NCBI GenBank assembly: GCA_905215115.1
Contig: CAJMOP010000001.1
Coordinates: 1 to 64,000 of the forward strand
Reading direction: 5' to 3'
Origin: an uncultured bacterium
GTDB lineage: Bacteria; Actinomycetota; Coriobacteriia; Coriobacteriales; Coriobacteriaceae
DNA length: 64,000 bases
Shown: piece after piece, positions 1 to 10,167 of the stretch
Layout of the letters: the number at the start of each line of letters is the position of its first letter
Position numbering within the stretch: position 1 is the first letter of the stretch
The notes under the pieces: generated by a model
Databases searched by the model: none
What the model saw: the letters and a program-made list of their open reading frames with translations, nothing else
What the model was told of the DNA's origin: nothing
Position numbers and translations under genes: made by a program

Positions 1-87
1 CGGTCCCGTTCCGAACCCGGAAGCTAAGCCCCATCGCGCCGAGAGTACTGCGGGGCCAGCCCGTGGGAGGCCAGGGCGCCGCTGACC
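1..87 (+). rRNA. rrf: 5S rRNA, 3' part (5' end outside window)
   Basis: The window opens inside a 5S rRNA. The block CCGAACCCGGAAGCTAAG near positions 11-28 and the GAGAGTACTGCGGGG segment near 41-55 are hallmark 5S sequences. The 3' strand of the terminal helix (GGCGCCGCTGAC, about 75-86) should pair with the missing 5' end. The exact 3' end is estimated. Presumably the last gene of an rrn operon whose 16S and 23S lie upstream. Confidence 0.9.
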
Positions 88-123
88 GGTGGACGGCACC
101 GAGCCGTCATCGAGATTGAAGAA

Positions 124-152
124 GGGGGAGGCCTCGCGGCCTCCCCCTTTTT
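124..152 (+). terminator. Rho-independent terminator of rrn operon
   Basis: A perfect 10-bp stem GGGGGAGGCC / GGCCTCCCCC with loop TCGC is followed by five T residues, 37 nt after the 5S gene. Confidence 0.9.
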
Positions 153-278
153 GCGTTATATACAAGCTGTGTCTTGTGAACGGGCTCTTCTCCTGACTCT
201 CTTACTGTTTGGCTGTTTTTTGAACTGTCGCTTTGTATTTGCGCGATAATAACTCGCATTGACGTTAGGGAGGGCTTG

Positions 279-920
279 ATGTTTACCGTTTTTGTTTTGG
301 GCAATATTGCTTCGGGTAAATCGACTGCCTGCCGCTATCTGGAATCTCGCGGAGCCCTGCTTATCGATTTAGACGTTCTTGCCAAATCGCTGTATGTGCC
401 GGGGTCGGATATCGTCAATGCTCTTGCTGAAGAGTTTGGCTGGGATATTTTGGACGAGGAGGGCGGCGTTCGACGTAACATCCTCGCTTCTCGAGCTTTT
501 GTCTCTCCTGATGCGGTTGCAAGGCTCAATAGCATTGTGCACCCCGTTCTCATTGAGCAGCTTTCGCTGAGGATTCTCGATCCTGTCTGCTGCACGGTTT
601 CGTCTCCCCGCTATCCCTTTGCTGCAGTCGAAGTATCTGCTCCGACTGGCTTTGAGGACGCCTTTGGCCTTGCTGATGAAATTATGGTTGTTAGTGCTCC
701 TTTGGCGGTCCGTCGCGAACGTGCCATTCACCGTGGTATGGAGCCATCCGATTTTGATGCTCGCTGCGCTTGCCAACTCGATGAGTCTTCGCTTTGCCGT
801 CTCGCCACAACCGTGATTGATAACGCAGCGGGTGACAACACGCTCTTTGAACAACTGGATGCATGGCTTGCTCGCCATGGCCTTATGGACGCTACGAATA
901 AGGGGGCGACAGATGCCTAA
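279..920 (+). CDS. coaE: Dephospho-CoA kinase
   Basis: This enzyme phosphorylates the 3'-hydroxyl of dephospho-CoA, the last step of coenzyme A synthesis, in the cytoplasm. The N-terminus holds the P-loop GNIASGKST (about residues 8-16), followed by LIDLDVLAKSLY, the conserved Asp-containing segment of CoaE. The usual C-terminal V-I-D-N motif is present (TTVIDN). The length of 213 aa fits the family (about 200). ATG 279 is preferred over the in-frame TTG 276 because AGGGAGGG ends 4 nt upstream of it. The gene overlaps the following transglycosylase gene by 8 nt, so the two are probably co-transcribed. The region between the P-loop lid and the C-terminus is less conserved than in model enzymes, but no key residue is visibly lost. 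Confidence 0.88.
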   Translation: MFTVFVLGNIASGKSTACRYLESRGALLIDLDVLAKSLYVPGSDIVNALAEEFGWDILDEEGGVRRNILASRAFVSPDAVARLNSIVHPVLIEQLSLRILDPVCCTVSSPRYPFAAVEVSAPTGFEDAFGLADEIMVVSAPLAVRRERAIHRGMEPSDFDARCACQLDESSLCRLATTVIDNAAGDNTLFEQLDAWLARHGLMDATNKGATDA

Positions 921-1494
921 GACGCGTTTCTTTACGTGGTATCGCCTTGTACCGCTGGCTGTCGTATTCGTCTTTGGCCTTATCTCGCTCGTTTACTCGT
1001 GTGCTCCCGCCGCTTTCTTTAAACCGCTCTATCCGATTGACTATGAGGCGTATGTAAAGCAGTCCAGTATTTCGCATAATCTCGATCCGTATCTGGTGTG
1101 TGCCGTCATCAAGTCGGAATCAAACTGGGATCCCGAGGCGGAATCAAACCAGGGCGCCCAAGGTCTCATGCAGCTAATGCCCGAAACCGCTGAGGACATG
1201 ATCGCCAAGGGCCTTGTCGATGGGGACGAGTATTCTGCCGATAACCTGAATAACCCCGCTACGAATATCGAATTTGGGTGCGCGTACCTTTCGTACCTGC
1301 TGACATATTTCAATGGCTCGACGGATAGCGCTATTGCTGCTTACAATGCCGGAATGGGCAATGTCGATGGGTGGGCGCAGCAAAACACGTCGCTCCACAA
1401 CGCGATTACCTTCCCCGAGACGCAGGCTTATCTGATTCGTGTCAATAATGCCTGGGTTCGCTATAAGACCCTCTATCCCGACCGGTTCGTATAG
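913..1494 (+). CDS. Lytic transglycosylase (SLT domain), membrane-anchored
   Basis: Predicted peptidoglycan lytic transglycosylase of 193 aa that would cleave the MurNAc-GlcNAc bond outside the membrane. Residues about 9-28 form one hydrophobic segment (LVPLAVVFVFGLISLVYSC), a signal anchor. The rest is a single SLT/lysozyme-like domain with the catalytic Glu in IKSESNWDP, the GAQGLMQLMPETA motif, and AAYNAGMGNVDGW near the C-terminus. ATG 913 overlaps the end of coaE by 8 nt. The frame stays open further upstream, but that part lies inside coaE. The uvrB gene follows after a 51-nt gap. Confidence 0.85.
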   Translation: MPKTRFFTWYRLVPLAVVFVFGLISLVYSCAPAAFFKPLYPIDYEAYVKQSSISHNLDPYLVCAVIKSESNWDPEAESNQGAQGLMQLMPETAEDMIAKGLVDGDEYSADNLNNPATNIEFGCAYLSYLLTYFNGSTDSAIAAYNAGMGNVDGWAQQNTSLHNAITFPETQAYLIRVNNAWVRYKTLYPDRFV

Positions 1495-1545
1495 GACTAT
1501 GCCTGCCGCCTGCGTATACTGCAGATGTATGAGTTAGGAGTATCC

Positions 1546-3786
<2,241 letters not shown>

Positions 3787-3790
3787 TGAA

Positions 3791-3828
3791 CAGGCCCCGA
3801 GTTCCCTGTGGAGCTTGGGGCCTGTGTC
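3791..3828. terminator. Terminator between convergent uvrB and FAD oxidoreductase
   Basis: A 15-bp stem with two G-T wobbles (CAGGCCCCGAGTTCC / GGAGCTTGGGGCCTG, 3791-3805 and 3810-3824) is followed by TGTCTTTT. It lies 4 nt after the uvrB stop and 23 nt before the end of the opposing gene, so it may act on both strands. Confidence 0.75.
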
Positions 3829-3851
3829 TTTTGCGCGCTGGAATTCGTGCG

Positions 3852-5492
3852 TTAGAGGTCTGCGATCAGGGCTTCGGCACAACGGATGCCGTCGGTGGCC
3901 GCGCTCATGATGCCGCCGGCATATCCAGCTCCCTCACCACAAGGGTAGAGGCCCGGGGTCGACACGGCATGGCACGTTCGGTCTCGGGTGACAGTGACCG
4001 GTGAGCTCGAACGAGTCTCCACGCCGGTAAGAACGGCATCGGGGCAGTCGTAGCCGCGTAGCTTTTTTCCGAGTAGGGGAAGTCCCAGGCGGAGCGACTC
4101 GATGATATGCTGCGGCAGGGCTTCGTCAATTGCCGTCCAGGTCACACCGAGCGGATAGGTGGGCTTTACCTTTCCGGGCGCCTTACTGGCGCGTCCTGCG
4201 AGGAAATCTCCGACAAGCTGTGCTGGTGCGTTCCAGTTGGAACCGCCCAGGCGATAGGCGGCCGCCTCGCAGGCACGCTGGAGCTCGATGCCGGCGAGCG
4301 GGTCATTGTTGGGAAGGTCCTCAGGCGTGACGTTAACGAGCAGGGCGGCATTTGCGTTGCGTCCGTCGCGGGCATTGAGACTGGCCCCGTTGACGCACAG
4401 ATGGCACGGTTCTGAAGAGGCGGCAACAACCTGTCCGCCGGGGCACATACAAAACGAGAACACGCTGCGGCCGTTGGGAAGATGGGCAACAAGTTTGTAG
4501 GGGGCCGCCCCGAGCGCTGGATGTCCCGCCGAGGCTCCATATTGGGCTCGGTCGATGTCGCGTTGCGGATGCTCGATGCGAACGCCCATGGCAAAGGTCT
4601 TTTGTGCGAGGGCCACGTTGTGGTCCTTAAGGAGCTCAAAAATATCGCGAGCAGAATGCCCGCAGGCGAGGATGAGGTGCTTTGTCTCGATTGACTCGTA
4701 AGCGGCGTCTTGGGACGATTGGACATCAATGCCGGTGATGGCGCCAGACGCGTCGATGCGAATGTCGACGAGCTTCGTTCGATAACGGACGACACCTCCG
4801 AGCTGCTCGATGCGCTGGGATATAGCGGTGACAACCTTGGGAAGGATGTCGGAGCCAATGTGCGGCTTGGCATCCCACAGAATATCGCGGGGCGCACCCG
4901 CCTCGACGAAGGTTTCGAGGATAAGACGATGGGCGGGATTTTTTGTTCCCGTATTGAGCTTGCCGTCCGAGAAGGTCCCCGCGCCGCCCAGACCAAACTG
5001 GATATTGCTCTCGGGGTCGAGGATGCGCTCCTTTAGAAAGAGGTCGATCGCCCGCGAGCGGCGAAATGCCGGGTCGCCGCGCTCGATGAGCAAGGGCTTA
5101 AGACCTGCTTCGGCGAGCGTAAGCGCAGCGAAAAGGCCGGCGCATCCGGCGCCGACAACGACAGGGCGTTCTTGAGGTGCGTCGGAGGCGGGGGAGGGGA
5201 ATGAAGGCTCATAGTCTTCTATCGCGCGTACGCGCGAGCGGTCACGCTCGGCAACGCTGTCGATCGCTTCTCGCTCGAGGTGGGGACTAGTCAGCTCAAC
5301 ACGAAAGCTCAGGATAAAATGGACGTCTCGTTTTTTGCGAGCGTCGATTGACTTGCGGTGGAGCTCGATGGACTTGATCTCGGAGTCCTTGCAACGTAGG
5401 ACGCACTTGGCGACTCGCTTGCCAACAATGAGACAGGCATTTTCATCGCCGGCTTCATCGAGCGACGCGTTGACTTGGGTGATTTCAATCAT
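3852..5492 (-). CDS. NAD(P)/FAD-dependent dehydrogenase (COG2509-like)
   Basis: Predicted FAD-dependent oxidoreductase of 546 aa. An N-terminal domain of about 90 residues (MIEITQVNASLDEAGDENAC onward) precedes the dinucleotide-binding motif VVGAGCAGLFAALTLAEAG (about residues 105-123) and ERGDPAF. A GGAGTFSDGKLNTG segment and C-terminal PCGEGAGYAGGIMSAA are typical of the uncharacterised family of FAD-dependent dehydrogenases often found in anaerobes. Start ATG 5492 is chosen for the upstream AAGGAGACCTCG; the frame extends further but overlaps the downstream end of the next gene. The substrate is unknown. It follows a similar flavoprotein gene on the same strand, with a terminator between them. 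Confidence 0.85.
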   Translation of the reverse strand: MIEITQVNASLDEAGDENACLIVGKRVAKCVLRCKDSEIKSIELHRKSIDARKKRDVHFILSFRVELTSPHLEREAIDSVAERDRSRVRAIEDYEPSFPSPASDAPQERPVVVGAGCAGLFAALTLAEAGLKPLLIERGDPAFRRSRAIDLFLKERILDPESNIQFGLGGAGTFSDGKLNTGTKNPAHRLILETFVEAGAPRDILWDAKPHIGSDILPKVVTAISQRIEQLGGVVRYRTKLVDIRIDASGAITGIDVQSSQDAAYESIETKHLILACGHSARDIFELLKDHNVALAQKTFAMGVRIEHPQRDIDRAQYGASAGHPALGAAPYKLVAHLPNGRSVFSFCMCPGGQVVAASSEPCHLCVNGASLNARDGRNANAALLVNVTPEDLPNNDPLAGIELQRACEAAAYRLGGSNWNAPAQLVGDFLAGRASKAPGKVKPTYPLGVTWTAIDEALPQHIIESLRLGLPLLGKKLRGYDCPDAVLTGVETRSSSPVTVTRDRTCHAVSTPGLYPCGEGAGYAGGIMSAATDGIRCAEALIADL

Positions 5493-5510
5493 CGAGGTCT
5501 CCTTAGAGGC

Positions 5511-5542
5511 AAGAAAGAGGCCGTCCGGTATCCCAGACGGCC
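5511..5542 (-). terminator. Terminator after BaiN-type flavoprotein gene
   Basis: Read on the minus strand, the stem GGCCGTC / GACGGCC (5536-5542 and 5519-5525) is followed by TCTTTCTT. It lies 30 nt beyond the stop of the minus-strand gene ending at 5573. Confidence 0.6.
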
Positions 5543-5572
5543 CGAATGCGTTTTTGATTATAGACTGCGCGG

Positions 5573-6844
5573 CTACAGGCTGCTTGCAGCGCGAATGCCC
5601 GAGATCCAGGCCCACGCAAGGTTAAAGCCTCCGCAATCGGCGTCGATGTCGAGCGCTTCACCGCAGACGTAAAGCGGGGCGTCGACAACGCTGCGCGCGC
5701 GTAGGCTGGGTGTTGAGATGCTCTCGACAAATATGCCACCACGCGTGACCTGTGCTGAGCGCTCCTCGGCTGTTCCCTCGACGAGCAACTTAAAGTGTTT
5801 GAGGATCGAGACCAGGTGGATGACATCGTTGGAGCCTGGATGGCACTGCTCGAACGCTGTGCAGACGACGCGGGAGAGTTGCGGGGCGAGCATGCCGTCG
5901 AGCCAACGGGGATCGCGGGGTGAAAAGCGGCCGAGCAGTTCAACGCGTCGGTTGAGCGTATCGAGCAGCTCGTCTTTGGAGAGGTCGGGGAAAACGTCGA
6001 GCAGGATCGTATCGCCGTGCTGGATACGACGAGAGAGGTTGAAGACAGCGACACCCGAGATACCGAAGGTTCGAAACAGCACTTCACCGTCTTCGTGCCA
6101 GAGCTCATTATGATTGCGGGCGAGCGTCAAGCGGGCACGGACGCGCAGGCCATCCAACGTCTTGAATGCCGCCCGATCGCCAACGACCGTTGCCGATACG
6201 GGGCAGAGGATGGGGCGCAGTGAAGTGAGGGGGAGGCTAAACGTATCGGCGATACCGGTGGGGTTGCCGCCCGTGGCGATAATTACGGCATGTGCCTGCA
6301 GGGCCTCGTTCTTGCGAGGGACATCGGCGAGCGCTTTCCGAAGCGAGCGGAGCTCCGATTTTCGGTCGTCGTGCTTTTTTGCCTTGAGTGCCCGCGCTGG
6401 ACGGTCTATTTGGAGTGTCCAGCCCTCGGGAGCTTTGTGCGCCATGGCAACGTTGGCTCCGCAGATTAAGGTGACGCCCAGACGATCACAAACGTTGAGA
6501 AGCGCGTCGCGCACCGATTCGGCGCGGAGGGAGCGTGGGTACAGTCGACCTTCCTCGGAGGTTGTCATGATGCCCAGCGAGGAGAAGAAACCCATAAGCT
6601 CTTGTTCGGGCTGGGGGCCCATGACGGATGTGACGAATGCTGGGTGGTTATACCGCTGAGGATCGATCGATTCGTTGGAGAGGTTGCAGCGGCCGTTACC
6701 GGTCGCAAGGAGCTTAAGGCCGCAGGCGACATCGCGCTCAACGATGCAGACGCTTTTGCCAGCGCGTGCGGCCGTAATGGCGGCGGCGAGGCCTGAAGCC
6801 CCGCCGCCGATTACCAAGACGTCATAGAGGGCGCTCGCGTTCAC
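5573..6844 (-). CDS. BaiN/HI0933-family NAD(P)/FAD-dependent oxidoreductase
   Basis: A flavoprotein of 423 aa. The N-terminal FAD motif is VIGGGASGLAAAITAARAG (about residues 11-29), with the family motif ATGNGRCNLSN (about 49-58) and the C-terminal FAD segment CGEALDIDADCGGFNLAWA. These mark the HI0933/YhiN family, in which BaiN of bile-acid 7-dehydroxylating clostridia is a characterised relative. Substrate specificity cannot be read from the sequence. The start is GTG 6844, only 2 nt beyond the stop of the mrp-like gene on the same strand (TAA at 6845-6847), so the two are translationally coupled. Confidence 0.85.
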   Translation of the reverse strand: MNASALYDVLVIGGGASGLAAAITAARAGKSVCIVERDVACGLKLLATGNGRCNLSNESIDPQRYNHPAFVTSVMGPQPEQELMGFFSSLGIMTTSEEGRLYPRSLRAESVRDALLNVCDRLGVTLICGANVAMAHKAPEGWTLQIDRPARALKAKKHDDRKSELRSLRKALADVPRKNEALQAHAVIIATGGNPTGIADTFSLPLTSLRPILCPVSATVVGDRAAFKTLDGLRVRARLTLARNHNELWHEDGEVLFRTFGISGVAVFNLSRRIQHGDTILLDVFPDLSKDELLDTLNRRVELLGRFSPRDPRWLDGMLAPQLSRVVCTAFEQCHPGSNDVIHLVSILKHFKLLVEGTAEERSAQVTRGGIFVESISTPSLRARSVVDAPLYVCGEALDIDADCGGFNLAWAWISGIRAASSL

Positions 6845-7675
6845 TTAGGCCTCGTCGGTCTCGTGCGGGGTAATAGCCTCGACGGCAGAGACCGCCTTGG
6901 GCAACATGCCATCGGGCAGCGCGGTCTCGACCTCGCCCTTATCGCAGGCCTCGGCGAGTGCCGGATTAATGGGAAGCTGGCCCAAGATGTCGAGGTTATA
7001 GCGCTCTGCGACCTCGGGGAGCTTGCTCTTGCCAAAGACCTCGATCTTCTTGCCGCAGTCGGGGCACTCAATATAGCTCATGTTCTCGACAATGCCCAGA
7101 ATGGGGACGTTCATCTTCTCGGCCATGTTGACCGCCTTGGCGACGATCATCGAGACCAGATCCTGCGGGCTCGTGACGATGACGATGCCGTCGACCGGCA
7201 GCGACTGGAAGACGGTGAGCGCGACGTCGCCTGTTCCCGGAGGCATGTCGACCAGCAGGTAGTCGATGGGGCCCCACGAGGTCTCGCTCCAGAACTGCCT
7301 AATGGCGCCTGCGATGACCGGACCGCGCCAAAGGACGGGGTCGGTCTCGTTTTGGAGCAGCAGGTTGGAGCTCATGACCTTGACGCCGTGCTCGGAGATT
7401 TCGGGCAGCATAAGGTTGCCAAGGGCATGGACGTGGCGTCCACTCATACCGAACATCTTGGGGATAGAGGGACCGGTGATGTCGGCATCGAGGACGCCGA
7501 CCTTGTGGCCGTGACGGGCAAGCTCGGTGGCGATGGCACCGGTGACAAATGACTTGCCGACACCGCCCTTGCCGGAAAGCACGGCGATGACGCGCTTGAC
7601 CTCGGACAGCGTGTTCTCCTCAAATTGCGACGGCGACGTTTGTCCGCCGGCGGCCTGTGCGTGTTCGCAACCCAT
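6845..7675 (-). CDS. Mrp/NBP35-type ATP-binding iron-sulfur carrier
   Basis: Predicted P-loop ATPase that carries Fe-S clusters to client proteins (Mrp/ApbC/NBP35 family). The 276-aa protein has the deviant Walker A motif VLSGKGGVGKS (about residue 32), the switch motif MPPGTGD and the cluster-binding CPDC pair in the MSYIECPDCGKK segment. The N-terminus MGCEHAQAAGG contains one Cys but not the four-Cys ferredoxin-like motif of NBP35. ATG 7675 has an AAAGGAG site just upstream on the minus strand. It is coupled to the downstream flavoprotein gene, which hints that the flavoprotein or other anaerobic oxidoreductases are clients. Confidence 0.9.
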   Translation of the reverse strand: MGCEHAQAAGGQTSPSQFEENTLSEVKRVIAVLSGKGGVGKSFVTGAIATELARHGHKVGVLDADITGPSIPKMFGMSGRHVHALGNLMLPEISEHGVKVMSSNLLLQNETDPVLWRGPVIAGAIRQFWSETSWGPIDYLLVDMPPGTGDVALTVFQSLPVDGIVIVTSPQDLVSMIVAKAVNMAEKMNVPILGIVENMSYIECPDCGKKIEVFGKSKLPEVAERYNLDILGQLPINPALAEACDKGEVETALPDGMLPKAVSAVEAITPHETDEA

Positions 7676-7820
7676 GTATGACTCCTTTGTATATGCTGGG
7701 GCCGGGGCCCCGCGATGTGACACGAGCGTCATTGTACCCTCGTTTGCGAGCGGGAGTCATTTGCGATGCGTTTGGGCCGAGCGTGCTTGCAATACGATGG
7801 GCCCAAGCGAATGGGCGGGC

Positions 7821-9974
7821 TTACTGAACTTTGCTGGCGAACTCGAGGTATTGCATGCGCTGCAGCTTGTCGATCGTCGAGGCGTAGGGGCTGTCTTCCG
7901 ATTCCAAGTCGTAGCGCAGCCCGTCGGCACCGAGATAGCCGGCGACATTGATGGTGGGCACATCTGACCTTGTCGCAAGCAGGGCCTTTTGGTAATTGGT
8001 GAGCGGGGCGCCGATCTTATTAAGGGTAATGGCTGCAATCTCGTTTGCCCCGACGGTGTCGTAGACGTTGAGCTCGGTATTGCCGGCGATCTCATAGTTA
8101 GCCCAGACGAGATATGTCGACTGATAGATACGGAAAGCGTGGCTTGCCGTATCTTCCTGAGGGTACAGCTCGTCGTTGAGAGTCGTTGCGGCGCTCGGCT
8201 GATGGTCGCCAAAAAAGACAAGAACAACCGGTCTGCCGATGTTGCGGAGCTCGTTGATAAAGTACTCGAGGTCCCGGTCGGATGCGTTGATGCAGGTGAG
8301 ATAGGTGTTGAGCGCGCTGTTGGCGCCTTCGCTGGCTCCCTCGACCCAATAGTTTGTCAGCTCTTCGGCGGGAACGGTGCCATAGTCGTAGCCGCCGTGA
8401 TTTTGCATCGTGACGTCAAAGATGAACTGCGGCGCTTCGTCGGTTCTAAGCAGGTCGAGTATCTTGTCGTAGGTGGCGTAGTCGCATACGCCGGCATGGT
8501 AATAGGGCGCACCTTCGAAATCGCCGATTGAAAGAAAGTCTCCAAAGCCCAGCTGCTGATAGATTTTATCTCGATGGTAGTTGACGGGGTTTTGCGGGTG
8601 CATAGCGGTAGTGGTATACCCAAGCTCTTTAAGGTCCTTTGCCAGGCTGTTTACGCCATTCATCTGATACAGCTGATAGGGGATCTTGCCTAATCCGACA
8701 AAGGCCGTTGTCGCTCCGGTCAAAAATTCGAATTCGGAGTTCGCCGTTCCGCCACCGGCGACCGAAGCGAGCATGGTGCCGCGAACAAGTGTGTCGGGAA
8801 GCGAGTTGTAGAATGCGGGGCCGGAGTACCCGGCCGCCTGGAGCTGCTCAAAGCACGAAAGGTCGCTAAAACTCTCGTTCATGACGGCAACAATCGTCGG
8901 CTTGATTTCATTGAACTGGGCAACGGCCGCCGCGCGCTGTTCGCTCGAGCCATATGTGCTGTCGTAGACGGCGGCGAGCTCCTGCTCGATGCTCTGCGCC
9001 TCATCGGGCGTATAGTCTTCGGGCTTCTCAATGGGCAACTCGTTGACCATTTCGGTGAACGAAGTGATAAAACCCTGAGACGCATACGTGGTGATGGGCT
9101 GCCAACGGTCAAATCCAAAATCCAGCGCCTGCTCCAAGTCGATGTTGGAAAAGCCTGAGAGCCCCACAACGGTCACTAGCAGAAAAGCACAGAGGTTAGC
9201 GGCGATAGCGGGGAAGACATGGGTGGGCGTACGGAGCTTTCGCGGTCGGATGAGCGAAAGAAGCCCCAGGGAAATCTCCAGCAGGGCGAGAGAGGTTACG
9301 ATTCCGGCGGTAAAGGTAAACTCGTATCCCTCGCTGACTTCCATTGCGGTGCCAAGGGCCAAGATATCGCTTGGCAGGATGGCTTCGCCTTTAAACGTTA
9401 TGACGAAGTGCTCGGCAATGCCAAGGATGCAGCAGACGACGGGCACGAGAGCCATGACGCCTCCATGACGCTGTCCCAGCAAATAAAGGGAGAGCAGAAC
9501 CGTCGCGAGCAGCCCGACGGAAAACCCGAATGAGTTGGCGGGAATGCGATAGAACGTTTCGTTGCAGGCAATTTCGAGTGAAACGAACGAGAGCGCTGAA
9601 ACAGCGGCGATGACAAGGATGTCACGGCAAATACAGGCAACCGTTCCCGTCGCAAGGTCGGTTTGGTCGATAAGTCCCGAAACCAAGGGCTCGACAAGAA
9701 GCATGACGGCGACAGCACCGAGCGCCGAATAAGAAAGGATCCATAGGGAGCTGCCCTCATTTACGAGCAATTGATTCGTAATCCATGCAGCTACCACGCC
9801 GAGCGGGACGAGGAGCGTCGCGCACCAAAAGACGCGGGCAATGGGTGGCTTTTCGTTGCGTTTGATTGAAAAATACACGCGCACGACGACGGCGGCCACG
9901 ATAAGGACGGCGATGAATATGGGCAGATTGGCCATGTCGCTCGAAGTGATTTCAAGGGGGATATCTTCGGTCAT
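7821..9974 (-). CDS. LTA synthase family sulfatase, membrane phosphoglycerol transferase
   Basis: Predicted polytopic membrane enzyme of 717 aa, LtaS/MdoB-type (alkaline phosphatase superfamily). The first ~260 residues hold several hydrophobic segments (for example LPIFIAVLIVAAVVVRVYF and VFWCATLLVPLGVVAAWI). The extracellular C-terminal half holds the metal-binding motifs MNESFSD, the probable nucleophile Thr in GGGTANSEFEF, and FGDHQPS. Such enzymes transfer glycerol phosphate to glycolipid or glycan polymers at the outer membrane face; the actual polymer here is unknown. ATG 9974 with AGAGGA upstream is preferred over an ATG at 10049. It is divergent from uvrA, with 193 nt between the starts. 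Confidence 0.83.
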   Translation of the reverse strand: MTEDIPLEITSSDMANLPIFIAVLIVAAVVVRVYFSIKRNEKPPIARVFWCATLLVPLGVVAAWITNQLLVNEGSSLWILSYSALGAVAVMLLVEPLVSGLIDQTDLATGTVACICRDILVIAAVSALSFVSLEIACNETFYRIPANSFGFSVGLLATVLLSLYLLGQRHGGVMALVPVVCCILGIAEHFVITFKGEAILPSDILALGTAMEVSEGYEFTFTAGIVTSLALLEISLGLLSLIRPRKLRTPTHVFPAIAANLCAFLLVTVVGLSGFSNIDLEQALDFGFDRWQPITTYASQGFITSFTEMVNELPIEKPEDYTPDEAQSIEQELAAVYDSTYGSSEQRAAAVAQFNEIKPTIVAVMNESFSDLSCFEQLQAAGYSGPAFYNSLPDTLVRGTMLASVAGGGTANSEFEFLTGATTAFVGLGKIPYQLYQMNGVNSLAKDLKELGYTTTAMHPQNPVNYHRDKIYQQLGFGDFLSIGDFEGAPYYHAGVCDYATYDKILDLLRTDEAPQFIFDVTMQNHGGYDYGTVPAEELTNYWVEGASEGANSALNTYLTCINASDRDLEYFINELRNIGRPVVLVFFGDHQPSAATTLNDELYPQEDTASHAFRIYQSTYLVWANYEIAGNTELNVYDTVGANEIAAITLNKIGAPLTNYQKALLATRSDVPTINVAGYLGADGLRYDLESEDSPYASTIDKLQRMQYLEFASKVQ

Positions 9975-10167
9975 GGACGTTCCTCTGGTACAGCAAATTA
10001 AGTTCAGTATTAGATTACTGTAACCTTTCCACGGCATTTCGAGAAACAAAGCACCCGATACGCAAAGCTAAAGGTCTGCGAATCTTGTATTACGAACATC
10101 TGTGCGCGTCGAGTGCGCTAAACTCATCGGCAGTATGATTCGATGCAATAGGAGGCAAGGAGCTTCC

